Part shown: in pieces, positions 16,659 through 25,265 of the stretch
Position numbering within the stretch: position 1 is the stretch's first letter
How the letters are laid out: each line of letters opens with the position of its first letter
Assembly (NCBI RefSeq): GCF_007971025.1
Contig: NZ_CP042436.1
Span: 1,302,001 to 1,366,000, forward strand
Direction: 5' to 3'
DNA from: Mucilaginibacter ginsenosidivorans
GTDB lineage: Bacteria > Bacteroidota > Bacteroidia > Sphingobacteriales > Sphingobacteriaceae
DNA: 64,000 bases
The notes under the pieces: generated by a model
What the model saw: the letters and a program-made list of their open reading frames with translations, nothing else
What the model was told of the DNA's origin: nothing
Database searches by the model: none
Position numbers and translations under genes: made by a program

Positions 16659-18980
16659 ATGCGTTTGAAACTATTTTATGCATTGGTTTTTGTTGCGGTT
16701 GTGTCCATCAGCTTTTACGCCTGTCACAGTTCGTCTGAAAAATCTGTAGCATCGGAAGATATTCCCGAAACTATCAGCTATAATTTCAATATCCGGCCGA
16801 TACTTTCCGATAAATGTTTCAAATGCCACGGCCCGGATGCCAATAAGCGGCAGGCCGATCTGCGCCTTGATATGCCCGAAAGCGCTTATAAGGCCTTGAA
16901 AGATGACCCGCAGGCACACGCGCTTGTTCCCGGCGACCCCGGCGCATCCGAACTTTACCGCAGGATAACCACCAGCGATTCCAATGATATGATGCCCACG
17001 CCCAAGTCGGGGCTGAAGCGGTTGACGCCGTACGAGGTGAGCCTGATAAAAAAATGGATACAGCAGGGTGCTAAATATGAGAAGCATTGGGCATTTGTAC
17101 CGCCGAAACTACCTGCCGTGCCGGAAGTGGAGAATAAAACCTGGCCAAAAAACGAGATCGATCATTTTGTGCTGCACAAGCAGGAACAGAAAGGCTTTAC
17201 CCCAAACCCTGAAGCCGACAAGGAACGGTTGTTAAAACGGCTATGCCTTGACCTTAACGGGCTGCCGCCGGATCTCGCCACGATGGACCGCTTCCTGGCG
17301 GATAAACGCCCGGATGCTTACGAACAGATGGTCGACGAGTTGATGGCGCGGCCGCAATACGGCGAAAAAATGGCCTTGCACTGGCTGGATATTGCACGTT
17401 ATGCCGATTCGCACGGTTACCAGGATGATAATTACCGCACACAATGGCCATGGCGCGACTGGGTGATACACGCCTATAACGAGAATCTTCCGTACAAGGA
17501 TTTTATAACCTGGCAACTTGCCGGCGACCTGATGCCAAATCATACCAAAGAGCAATTACTGGCCACTGGCTTTAACCGAAATCATAAAATAACCGAAGAA
17601 GGGGGGGTGATAGATGAGGAATATCGTATAACCTATGTAACCGACCGCACCAATACTTTCGGCAAAGCCTTGCTCGGCATTACGTTAGAATGTGCACATT
17701 GCCACGACCATAAGTTCGACCCATTCTCGCAAAAAGACTATTACCAGGTGTTCTCGTTTTTTAATAGCGTAAAAGAGCCGGGCTTGCAGTCGATCGTTGG
17801 CGGGCCGGAAACTTATGCTAAAAGGCCCATGATGCAGATCAGCAACGAAGACGCGAAGGGTATATTAAAATTCATAAACAAACAGGACACCGGCAGGCTG
17901 ATCGTTTCCGTAATGGGCGACAGCGAGGCGTATCGTAAAACTTACATATTAAAGCGCGGCAATTATGATTTGCATGGCGATGAGGTGTTTCCCGGTACAC
18001 CTAAATCAATTTTGCCGTTCAACGGTACTTATCCAAAAAACAGGCTCGGGCTTGCTGAATGGCTGTTTGACGACAAAAACCCACTGACAGCGAGGGTATA
18101 TGTAAACCAGGTTTGGGAAGAATTTTTTGGCAGGGGGATAGTAAAAACACTGGGCGATTTTGGTATGCAGGGCGATCTGCCGTCGAACCCGGAATTGCTC
18201 GACTGGCTGGCAGTTGATTTTAAAACACACGGCTGGAATATAAAACGGCTGGTAAAACAGATCGTCACGTCGGCTACTTATAGGCAGTCGGCTGTAATTA
18301 CTCCTGATAAATATAAAAACGATCCTGAAAATGTATTGCTGGCCCGTGGCCCGCGTTACCGCATTCCGGCCGAGTTTGTGCGGGACATGATATTGGCCAG
18401 CAGCGGACTGTTGAACAAAACCATTGGCGGGCCAAGTGTAAACCCCTATCAGCCACCTGGCTTATGGGAAAGCACAACTTCGGGCCGGGGCCAACTGGCA
18501 AGTTACAAGCAGGTTCACGGACCAAATCTTTACCGAAGGGGAATGTATACCTTAATAAAACGCACCTCACCGCCTGTTGAGATGGCTATTTTTGATGCCA
18601 GCAACCGGGATCAATGCGAGGTGCAGCGGCTGCGTACCAACACGCCATTGCAGGCGCTGGAAATGATGAACGACCCGACGATGCTGGAGGCGGCACGGGT
18701 ATTAGCTGCTAAGCTACTTAAGGAAAATAATCAAACTAAGGATAAGATATACGAGGCCTTCCGGCGGATCATTTGCCGCAAGCCAACTGAAAAGGAGATG
18801 ACGATCCTGAATGATTATTATGCCGGCCAGTTGCGGTCGATCAATAAAAAAGATGCGGCAGAACTGCTGAATGTGGGGGAATATCCCATCCCGCAGGACG
18901 TCGATAAAATAACCCTTGCTGCTATGATGAAAGTCGTGGATACTATTTATAATTTAGAAGAAGCTATTACTAAAACCTGA
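16659..18980 (+). CDS. DUF1549/DUF1553 protein with planctomycete-type cytochrome domain
   Basis: 773 residues. The start MRLKLFYALVFVAVV is a signal peptide with lipobox-like FYAC (about 18-21). A PSCyt1 domain (about 40-115) carries the haem-binding CFKCH followed by GPDANKRQADLRLD. DUF1549 (PSCyt2, about 165-375) carries a second CxxCH in CAHCHDHKFDP. DUF1553 (PSD1, about 455-720) ends with LRTNTPLQALEMMNDPTMLE. The family is typical of Planctomycetes and found in soil Bacteroidota; its chemistry is not settled, but two haem c motifs point to periplasmic electron transfer. The stop overlaps the start of the DUF1501 gene (TGATG). It is the first gene of a five-gene run ending in a glycoside hydrolase. 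Confidence 0.9.
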   Translation: MRLKLFYALVFVAVVSISFYACHSSSEKSVASEDIPETISYNFNIRPILSDKCFKCHGPDANKRQADLRLDMPESAYKALKDDPQAHALVPGDPGASELYRRITTSDSNDMMPTPKSGLKRLTPYEVSLIKKWIQQGAKYEKHWAFVPPKLPAVPEVENKTWPKNEIDHFVLHKQEQKGFTPNPEADKERLLKRLCLDLNGLPPDLATMDRFLADKRPDAYEQMVDELMARPQYGEKMALHWLDIARYADSHGYQDDNYRTQWPWRDWVIHAYNENLPYKDFITWQLAGDLMPNHTKEQLLATGFNRNHKITEEGGVIDEEYRITYVTDRTNTFGKALLGITLECAHCHDHKFDPFSQKDYYQVFSFFNSVKEPGLQSIVGGPETYAKRPMMQISNEDAKGILKFINKQDTGRLIVSVMGDSEAYRKTYILKRGNYDLHGDEVFPGTPKSILPFNGTYPKNRLGLAEWLFDDKNPLTARVYVNQVWEEFFGRGIVKTLGDFGMQGDLPSNPELLDWLAVDFKTHGWNIKRLVKQIVTSATYRQSAVITPDKYKNDPENVLLARGPRYRIPAEFVRDMILASSGLLNKTIGGPSVNPYQPPGLWESTTSGRGQLASYKQVHGPNLYRRGMYTLIKRTSPPVEMAIFDASNRDQCEVQRLRTNTPLQALEMMNDPTMLEAARVLAAKLLKENNQTKDKIYEAFRRIICRKPTEKEMTILNDYYAGQLRSINKKDAAELLNVGEYPIPQDVDKITLAAMMKVVDTIYNLEEAITKT

Positions 18981-20443
18981 TGGCGATGGAGAAGGAGTTT
19001 TTAGAACATGGCCTGCACCTGAACAGGCGCAAGTTTTTGTCGAGGCTGAGCCTGGGCATAGGCAGCGCTGCCTTGGGGTCACTGCTTATACCCGACCTTT
19101 TTTCCGGTCTTAGCGGGGATAGCGGCGCCGATTTTATCCCGGGGATACCCAACTTCGCCCCTAAAGCTAAACGCATTATTTACCTGTTCCAGGATGGCGC
19201 ACCGTCGCAATTGGAGTCTTTTGATTACAAGCCCAAGCTGCGCGAAATGATGGGGCAGGAACTGCCTGCTTCAATTCGCGGCAGCCAGATACTAACCGGG
19301 ATGACGGCTAATCAAAAATCATTTCCCCTGGCAGGCTCCTATTATGATTTCAAGCAATATGGCCGCCACGGCGCCTGGGTGAGCGATTTATTTCCGCATA
19401 TCGGCAGCATAGCCGACGATATTTGCATCATCAAATCCATCTATACTGAAGCTATTAACCACGACCCGGCGCTGACGTTTTTCCAGACCGGCGCACAGCA
19501 GGGTAACCGGCCAAGCATGGGATCGTGGGTGAGCTATGGCCTCGGTAGCGAAAATAAAAATCTGCCTGCATTTACTGTTTTGCTTTCAAAAGGCAAGGGC
19601 AATGGACAGGGGGTTTACTCCAAGTTGTGGAGCAATGGGTTCCTGGATTCTATTCACCAGGGTGTACTGTTCAGCAGCAGCGAGAATCCGGTATTATACC
19701 TCAACAATCCGGAAGGGCTCGACAGGAATGAGCGCCGGAAGATGCTGGACAAACTGGCCGAACTGAATGATATTTCGGCCAATGAATTTCATGATCCTGA
19801 AATAACCGCGAAAGTGCAGCAATATGAAATGGCCTACCGCATGCAAACTGCTGTACCGGATATCATGGATGTATCGAAGGAATCGGATGACATAGTAAAA
19901 ATGTACGGGCCGGAATGCCTTGTGCCGGGCACTTATGCCGCCAATTGCTTACTCGCGCGAAAGCTGTCCGAAAATGGGGTTCGGTTTGTACAATTATATC
20001 ATCAGGGCTGGGACCAGCACACTAACCTGCCCATGGAAATGGCAGGGCAGGCAAGGGATGTAGACCAGGCGTCGGCAGCATTAGTTACTGACCTGAAACA
20101 GCGTGGCCTGCTGGACGAAACCCTGGTGATATGGGGCGGCGAATTCGGTCGTACGAACTACAGCCAGGGCAAACTGGAAAAAGCCAACTATGGTCGCGAT
20201 CATCACCCGCGATGCTTTTGTGTGTGGATGGCCGGTGGTGGTGTTACACCGGGGATGGTTTATGGCGAAACGGACGATTTCGGTTATAACATCACCCAAA
20301 ACCCGGTGCACGTCCACGATTTTCACGCAACGGTATTGAACCAGATGGGTATTGATCATACCAAATTAACTTTTAAGAGCCTGGGCCGGCGATACCGTTT
20401 GACGGACGTTGCGGGGAATGTGGTACGTGATATTATTTCGTAA
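18980..20443 (+). CDS. DUF1501 domain protein, Tat-exported
   Basis: 487 residues. A twin-arginine signal NRRKFLSRLSLGIG (residues 15-28) precedes a hydrophobic stretch, so the folded protein should be exported by Tat. The rest is DUF1501, related to the alkaline phosphatase/sulfatase superfamily: FQDGAPSQLESFDYKPKL near the start, LYHQGWDQHTNLPMEM, ETLVIWGGEFGRTNY and GRDHHPRCFCVWMAGGG are the family landmarks and hold the likely metal-binding Asp and His residues. DUF1501 genes nearly always pair with DUF1549/DUF1553 genes, as here. Function within the pair is not established. Confidence 0.9.
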   Translation: MAMEKEFLEHGLHLNRRKFLSRLSLGIGSAALGSLLIPDLFSGLSGDSGADFIPGIPNFAPKAKRIIYLFQDGAPSQLESFDYKPKLREMMGQELPASIRGSQILTGMTANQKSFPLAGSYYDFKQYGRHGAWVSDLFPHIGSIADDICIIKSIYTEAINHDPALTFFQTGAQQGNRPSMGSWVSYGLGSENKNLPAFTVLLSKGKGNGQGVYSKLWSNGFLDSIHQGVLFSSSENPVLYLNNPEGLDRNERRKMLDKLAELNDISANEFHDPEITAKVQQYEMAYRMQTAVPDIMDVSKESDDIVKMYGPECLVPGTYAANCLLARKLSENGVRFVQLYHQGWDQHTNLPMEMAGQARDVDQASAALVTDLKQRGLLDETLVIWGGEFGRTNYSQGKLEKANYGRDHHPRCFCVWMAGGGVTPGMVYGETDDFGYNITQNPVHVHDFHATVLNQMGIDHTKLTFKSLGRRYRLTDVAGNVVRDIIS

Positions 20444-20445
20444 AG

Positions 20446-20524
20446 CCTCACCTAAATCCTCTCCAAAGGAGAGACTTTAAAGCATTTTTCAACCTCTCCA
20501 TAGGAGAGGGCCGGGATGAGGTGG
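20446..20524. repeat. Inverted pair of REP-like palindromes
   Basis: Two short palindromes, CTCTCCAAAGGAGAG and CTCTCCATAGGAGAG, flanked by CCTCACCTAAATCC on the left and its approximate inverse GGGATGAGGTGG on the right. Related copies are at 46764-46800, 59478-59514 and 61603-61712. It lies inside the five-gene run, between the DUF1501 and NHL genes, and could act on the transcript as a hairpin. Confidence 0.85.
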
Positions 20525-20549
20525 AAAGGAAACATTTAATTAAATAGAC

Positions 20550-21575
20550 ATGGAAAGAAGAAGTTTTATCAAACAAACGGCACTAGTCTCAGCTTCGTTT
20601 TTTATTGCGAAGGATATGCTGGCAAAGGATGACGGGCCAATTTACGGGCATGGCAACATGCGTTACCGCATGAATAATAAGTGGAGCAAAGCCGACCCAA
20701 ACATTAACCCGGTGAACGATTGCCACGAGATGGTGCAGGACAAGAAGGGCCGGATACTACTGCTTACCAACGAGACGAAGAACAATGTACTGATCTATTC
20801 CAAATCGGGCAAGCTGCTGGATACCTGGGGGCACGATTTTCCGGGAGCGCATGGTTTGACCTTGTTTAACGAAAATGGTACGGAAGTTCTGTTTATTACC
20901 GACACCGTAAAACACCAGGTTTATAAAACTACCATCGACGGTAAGATATTAATGACCATTGATGTTCCACTTGAAACTGGCGTATATAAAGAAGCTAAGG
21001 AGTTTGTACCAACTGAAACCGCGATTGACACCAACGGCGATTTTTATATAGCTGATGGTTATGGTGCGCAGTACATCACCCATTATGATAAAAACGGCAA
21101 ACTGAAGAACTTTTTTGGCGGACGCGGCGATGGCGACGAACATTTGGATAATGCACACGGTATCGTTATAGACCGGCGCCAGGCTACGCCAACGCTAATG
21201 ATCACCGACCGTACACGTAATTGCTTTAAACGTTTCAGTATGGATGGCAAACTGATAGAGGTGATCAAACTGCCCGGTGCGTGTGTATGCCGTCCGGTTA
21301 TCAAGGGCGACCATTTGTACGCAGCGGTATTGCGTTCGCCTGATCTGGGTCATGAAAATTCTGGGTTTACTACAATCCTGGATAAGGATAATAAAGTTGT
21401 ATCCAATTTAGGCGGATCGGAACCTGTTTATAAGGACGGCGTTTTACAGCCTATGTCGCAGGCTGAAAAAATATTCCTGAACCCCCATGATGTATGTGTG
21501 GACGATGATGAGAACCTGTACGTGGCGCAATGGGCCTCGGGCAAAGTATATCCATATAAATTTACGCGCGTATAA
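20550..21575 (+). CDS. NHL-repeat six-bladed propeller protein, Tat-exported
   Basis: 341 residues. ERRSFIKQTALVSASFFI is a twin-arginine-type signal. The mature part is a beta-propeller with NHL-type blades: GAHGLTLFNENG, PTETAIDTNGDFYIADGYG, NAHGIVIDRRQATPTLMITD, FLNPHDVCVDDDENLYVAQW. Such propellers resemble the lyase domain of peptidylglycine amidating enzyme but usually serve as binding or lyase-like scaffolds; activity here is unknown. It is separated from the next gene by 4 bp and belongs to the same transcription unit. Export by Tat suggests a cofactor or folding before export. Confidence 0.85.
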   Translation: MERRSFIKQTALVSASFFIAKDMLAKDDGPIYGHGNMRYRMNNKWSKADPNINPVNDCHEMVQDKKGRILLLTNETKNNVLIYSKSGKLLDTWGHDFPGAHGLTLFNENGTEVLFITDTVKHQVYKTTIDGKILMTIDVPLETGVYKEAKEFVPTETAIDTNGDFYIADGYGAQYITHYDKNGKLKNFFGGRGDGDEHLDNAHGIVIDRRQATPTLMITDRTRNCFKRFSMDGKLIEVIKLPGACVCRPVIKGDHLYAAVLRSPDLGHENSGFTTILDKDNKVVSNLGGSEPVYKDGVLQPMSQAEKIFLNPHDVCVDDDENLYVAQWASGKVYPYKFTRV

Positions 21576-21579
21576 ATAG

Positions 21580-23739
21580 ATGATCAAAAGCCGCCATAAA
21601 GCTTTTGCAGATAATACTTTATTTGCCCTTAATATTTTCATCATCGTTCTGCTGCTGGCAGGCGACCATTTAGCTATCCCGCGCTGGCTGCAGCCTGTTG
21701 GTCGTGTGCATCCGCTAATACTGCATTTTCCTATCGTGATACTGGTACTGGCAGCGCTGATGGAATTTTTTCGCTTCAAACAAAGCTTTGCGGCCGAAAA
21801 ATTCTACCGCGATTTTACCACTTTATTATGGCTGACGGGCGCGTTGCTTTCGGCATTAACAGCTATAATGGGACTGTTCCTGTCGAGGGAGCCCGGTTAC
21901 GAAGGTGTGGATATTGAATGGCACCGCTGGTTTGGAGTGAGTATCGTTTTCGTCGCTTCGCTGATCTATATTTTCAGGAACGATAGCTGGTATGACACCG
22001 CTATGGCAAAAAAAGCCTCGGTGGTGATGGTGCTGTTCCTGCTGGTAGGCGGGCATTTCGGCGCCGATGTTACGCACGGCGATAATTTTATCCTGGCGCC
22101 GGTGATGAAGGGCGGTCGCGATTTGGTGCCTGTAGATCAGGCGCTGGTTTACCGCGATGTGATACAGCCTATATTTGACAGCAAGTGCATCGGTTGCCAT
22201 AATGAAAGCAAATTGAAGGGTGGACTGATGCTGACCGATGAAAAATCAATACTAAAAGGCGGCAAGGATGGCAAGGCGATCGTGCCGGGGCTACCGCAAA
22301 TGAGTTTGTTACTACAGCGAATCCATCTGCCCGAAGAAGAAAAAAAGCATATGGCACCCGCAGGCAAGCCTCAATTAACCGCCACCGAAATGGCAGTACT
22401 TTATCATTGGATAAAAGAAAATGCCGATTTCAAAAAGAAAGTGACCGATTTGCCTGTGTCCGACTCATTGAGGATGGCTGCCATGCCATTCCTGAAACCT
22501 GCTGAAGCAAGCGAAGAGCAATTTGATTTCGCGGCAGCAGATGAAAAGACCATCAAAAAACTAAATAATAATTATCGGGGCATTTACCAGTTGTCGGAAG
22601 GTTCGCCCGCATTGGCAGTAGATATTTACAACAAATCGAAATATAACCCGAAAGTACTTGAGGAACTCTCCCCGATAAAAAAACAGGTAGTGTCGCTCAA
22701 TCTGAATAAAATGCCGGTTAAGGATGCCGAACTGAAAACGATAGCCGGGTTCGAGAACCTGCGCACACTGAACCTTAATTTTTCGGAGATCACCGGGGCT
22801 ACGTTAAAGGACCTTGCGTCGCTAAAGTATCTGCGTACACTTTCTTTAGCAGGAACAAAATTAACTCCCAATGCGTTGGGTAACCTTGGCTCGTTCAAAA
22901 GCCTCAAAGAGATCTCGGTTTGGGACACGGGTCTAAAGCCGGATGAACTTGCGTCACTCGAAAAAGCCAATAAAGGGATTACTTTTATAGAAGGGTTTAA
23001 AGACGACGGGAAGGCGATGAAGCTGATACCGCCACAGGTGAAGAACACGGATTTTGTTTTCCGTAAACCGGTGACCCTGGTAATCACTAACCCCATCAAG
23101 GGCGTCGACATACGATATACAACCGACGGCACTGAGCCCGACAGCATCAAATCAGCACTTTACAAGCCTGGAATTGTGATCAGCGATAATACCACCATCA
23201 AAGCCAAAGCCTACAAGGCAGGCTGGTTTGGAAGCGATGTGGTTAATTATTCCTTCTTTAAAAATACCCTTTGGCCCGACAGCGCAAGGCTTTTAAAGCC
23301 AGTGAATGAACGATACCAGGCGGATGGCGCCAAAACACTGATAGATGGCGAATTGGGTGGGATGAATTTCGGCAACAACAAATGGCTGGGCACGCAGCAG
23401 GATATGGAGTTTTTATTGTTCTTCAAAAATCCAATTAAGCCGGCTGTATTAACGCTGAATTGTCTGAAAATAATAGGCAGCCAGATATTTTTACCGAACG
23501 AGATACAGGTTTGGGGCGGTGTGGACGAACAGCATTTGAAACTCATCGGCGGACTAAAACCAGGTATGCAGAAAAAGGACGATCCGAATGTGGTACTGGG
23601 CCTAAACTGCAAATTGAAACTTGCCGGTCCGATAAACTGTATCAAAGTAATAGCCAAACCGATCTATAAGCTACCCGACTGGCACCCTGCAAAAGGTAAG
23701 CCATCCTGGGTTTTTGTCGATGAGGCATTGGTGAACTGA
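21580..23739 (+). CDS. Membrane protein with DUF2231-like helices, cytochrome c, LRR and chitobiase-C domains
   Basis: 719 residues in a mosaic. Four or five membrane helices (about 12-170; VHPLILHFPIVILVLAALME is DUF2231-like) lead to a PSCyt1 cytochrome domain with CIGCH (about 205) and MAPAGKPQLT (about 263). Leucine-rich repeats follow (about 370-460, NLRTLNLNFSEITG, YLRTLSLAGTKLTP). A chitobiase C-terminal-type domain (about 495-560) shows VDIRYTTDGTEPDS and TTIKAKAYKAGW. The tail (about 570-719) looks like a galactose-binding beta sandwich. The architecture suggests a membrane electron-entry point with carbohydrate-binding modules. It starts 4 bp after the NHL gene. Confidence 0.85.
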   Translation: MIKSRHKAFADNTLFALNIFIIVLLLAGDHLAIPRWLQPVGRVHPLILHFPIVILVLAALMEFFRFKQSFAAEKFYRDFTTLLWLTGALLSALTAIMGLFLSREPGYEGVDIEWHRWFGVSIVFVASLIYIFRNDSWYDTAMAKKASVVMVLFLLVGGHFGADVTHGDNFILAPVMKGGRDLVPVDQALVYRDVIQPIFDSKCIGCHNESKLKGGLMLTDEKSILKGGKDGKAIVPGLPQMSLLLQRIHLPEEEKKHMAPAGKPQLTATEMAVLYHWIKENADFKKKVTDLPVSDSLRMAAMPFLKPAEASEEQFDFAAADEKTIKKLNNNYRGIYQLSEGSPALAVDIYNKSKYNPKVLEELSPIKKQVVSLNLNKMPVKDAELKTIAGFENLRTLNLNFSEITGATLKDLASLKYLRTLSLAGTKLTPNALGNLGSFKSLKEISVWDTGLKPDELASLEKANKGITFIEGFKDDGKAMKLIPPQVKNTDFVFRKPVTLVITNPIKGVDIRYTTDGTEPDSIKSALYKPGIVISDNTTIKAKAYKAGWFGSDVVNYSFFKNTLWPDSARLLKPVNERYQADGAKTLIDGELGGMNFGNNKWLGTQQDMEFLLFFKNPIKPAVLTLNCLKIIGSQIFLPNEIQVWGGVDEQHLKLIGGLKPGMQKKDDPNVVLGLNCKLKLAGPINCIKVIAKPIYKLPDWHPAKGKPSWVFVDEALVN

Positions 23740-23754
23740 TCGTCAAAACAAGGC

Positions 23755-25176
23755 ATGAAAAAGCTGCTCGTTTTTTTTTCCCTATTGCTGATTGTCCAAT
23801 CATTAAAAGCTCAGGATGTCTTCAAACATGGCCGTGTCATCGTATCGCCCAATGGGCATTATCTGCAATATGAGGATGGGCAGCCTTTCTTTTGGCTGGG
23901 TGATACTGCCTGGGAACTTTTTCATCGGCTGAAAATAGAAGAGATAGGCACCTACCTGGAAAACCGGCAGCAAAAAGGCTTTAATGTAATACAGGCCGTT
24001 GCGCTGGCTGAATTTGACGGCCTGACAAAACCGAATCAATATGGTGATGTACCCCTGATCGGCAACGACCCGCTAAAACCGAATGAAAAGTATTTCAAAC
24101 TGGTTGATACCGTAGTAAAGATGGCCGAAAAACGGGGCCTGTATATCGGACTGCTACCGACATGGGGAGATAAAGTAACACTGGCATGGGGTGCAGGTCC
24201 GGTTATTTTCAACAAAGATAATGCCTATAAATATGGCTATTGGATAGCCAGCAGGTATAAGAATTCACCTAATGTTTTATGGATATTGGGTGGTGACCGG
24301 CCGGCCAAACAGGACACCAACGACTGGCGGCCGATATGGACAGCCATGGCCAAGGGGATATTGGATGCAACCGGTCATAAAGCATTTATCACCTACCATC
24401 CTTCCGGCGGACCGTATTCGACATCGCAATATATCCACAACGAGCCCTGGCTGGATATGAACATGATACAGTCCGGCCATGGCGGCGGGCACGACGTTGC
24501 AACCTGGGACCTGATAGGGAGGGACTATAAAATGCGGCCCCATAAGCCGGTAATAGATGCCGAGCCTAATTACGAGGATCACCCGGTAAACCCCTGGCCA
24601 AAATGGGACCCGGCGACGGGTTACTACGATGCTTACGATGTTCGTAAACAACTGTACCGTTCGGTTTTTGCAGGTGCGGCGGGCGTGACTTACGGGCATC
24701 ATAGCGTTTGGCAATTTTATAGCCAGTGGGAAGACGTGATCAATCACGCCAAAATGTATTGGACCGAAGCCATTGACCGCCCCGGAGCTTTTCAGTCAGG
24801 TTATCTTATTAAACTAATGCGATCACGGCCTCTGTTACAGCGCATCCCCGACGATGGCCTTATTTTATCGGGACAAGGCGAGAAAGGTAGCCATGCCTGC
24901 GCATTCAGCGATAGTTTGGGAAGATACATGATGATCTATTTGCCAGTTGGAAAAAAGGTGACCATAGATACGCGATCGATCCTTAATTCAAAGGTGACGG
25001 CTTCATGGTTTGCGCCCGCTACGGGTAAAGTACAAAGTGTACAGACATTGCAAAGATCAGATGAGATGCAGTTCACCCCTCCAACATTGGGATTTGGAAA
25101 CGATTGGGTGTTGGTGCTTGACGATCCAAAATATAACTACCCTGCACCGGCAACGTACACTTACGTTTACCAATAA
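23755..25176 (+). CDS. GH140-like glycoside hydrolase (DUF4038, apiosidase family)
   Basis: 473 residues with signal peptide ending SLKAQ. The DUF4038 barrel (about 25-370) shows [40 protein letters not shown] and [12 protein letters not shown], matching the GH140 family whose characterised member cuts apiose linkages in rhamnogalacturonan II. A C-terminal beta domain (about 385-473; [24 protein letters not shown]) is the collagen-binding-like domain that normally accompanies DUF4038. It lies 15 bp after the cytochrome/LRR gene and closes the run. Probable periplasmic cleavage of a plant-derived glycoside; the exact linkage is not deducible. Confidence 0.85.
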   Translation: MKKLLVFFSLLLIVQSLKAQDVFKHGRVIVSPNGHYLQYEDGQPFFWLGDTAWELFHRLKIEEIGTYLENRQQKGFNVIQAVALAEFDGLTKPNQYGDVPLIGNDPLKPNEKYFKLVDTVVKMAEKRGLYIGLLPTWGDKVTLAWGAGPVIFNKDNAYKYGYWIASRYKNSPNVLWILGGDRPAKQDTNDWRPIWTAMAKGILDATGHKAFITYHPSGGPYSTSQYIHNEPWLDMNMIQSGHGGGHDVATWDLIGRDYKMRPHKPVIDAEPNYEDHPVNPWPKWDPATGYYDAYDVRKQLYRSVFAGAAGVTYGHHSVWQFYSQWEDVINHAKMYWTEAIDRPGAFQSGYLIKLMRSRPLLQRIPDDGLILSGQGEKGSHACAFSDSLGRYMMIYLPVGKKVTIDTRSILNSKVTASWFAPATGKVQSVQTLQRSDEMQFTPPTLGFGNDWVLVLDDPKYNYPAPATYTYVYQ

Positions 25177-25201
25177 GCAGTTACCGATCACGTAGGCTCT
25201 A

Positions 25202-25231
25202 TTGCCAAAGCCACCCTATTTTCTATCTTTG
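25202..25231 (+). promoter_or_regulatory. Promoter of the ABC transporter operon
   Basis: TTG at 25202-25204, a 19-bp spacer, then TATCTTTG at 25224-25231: a full match to TTG-N19-TAnnTTTG. Expected transcript start near 25238, 28 nt before the ATG. It sets the end of the upstream five-gene run. Confidence 0.8.
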
Positions 25232-25265
25232 AATAAACAACCCTGGTCGATAGCGATAGTATTGC

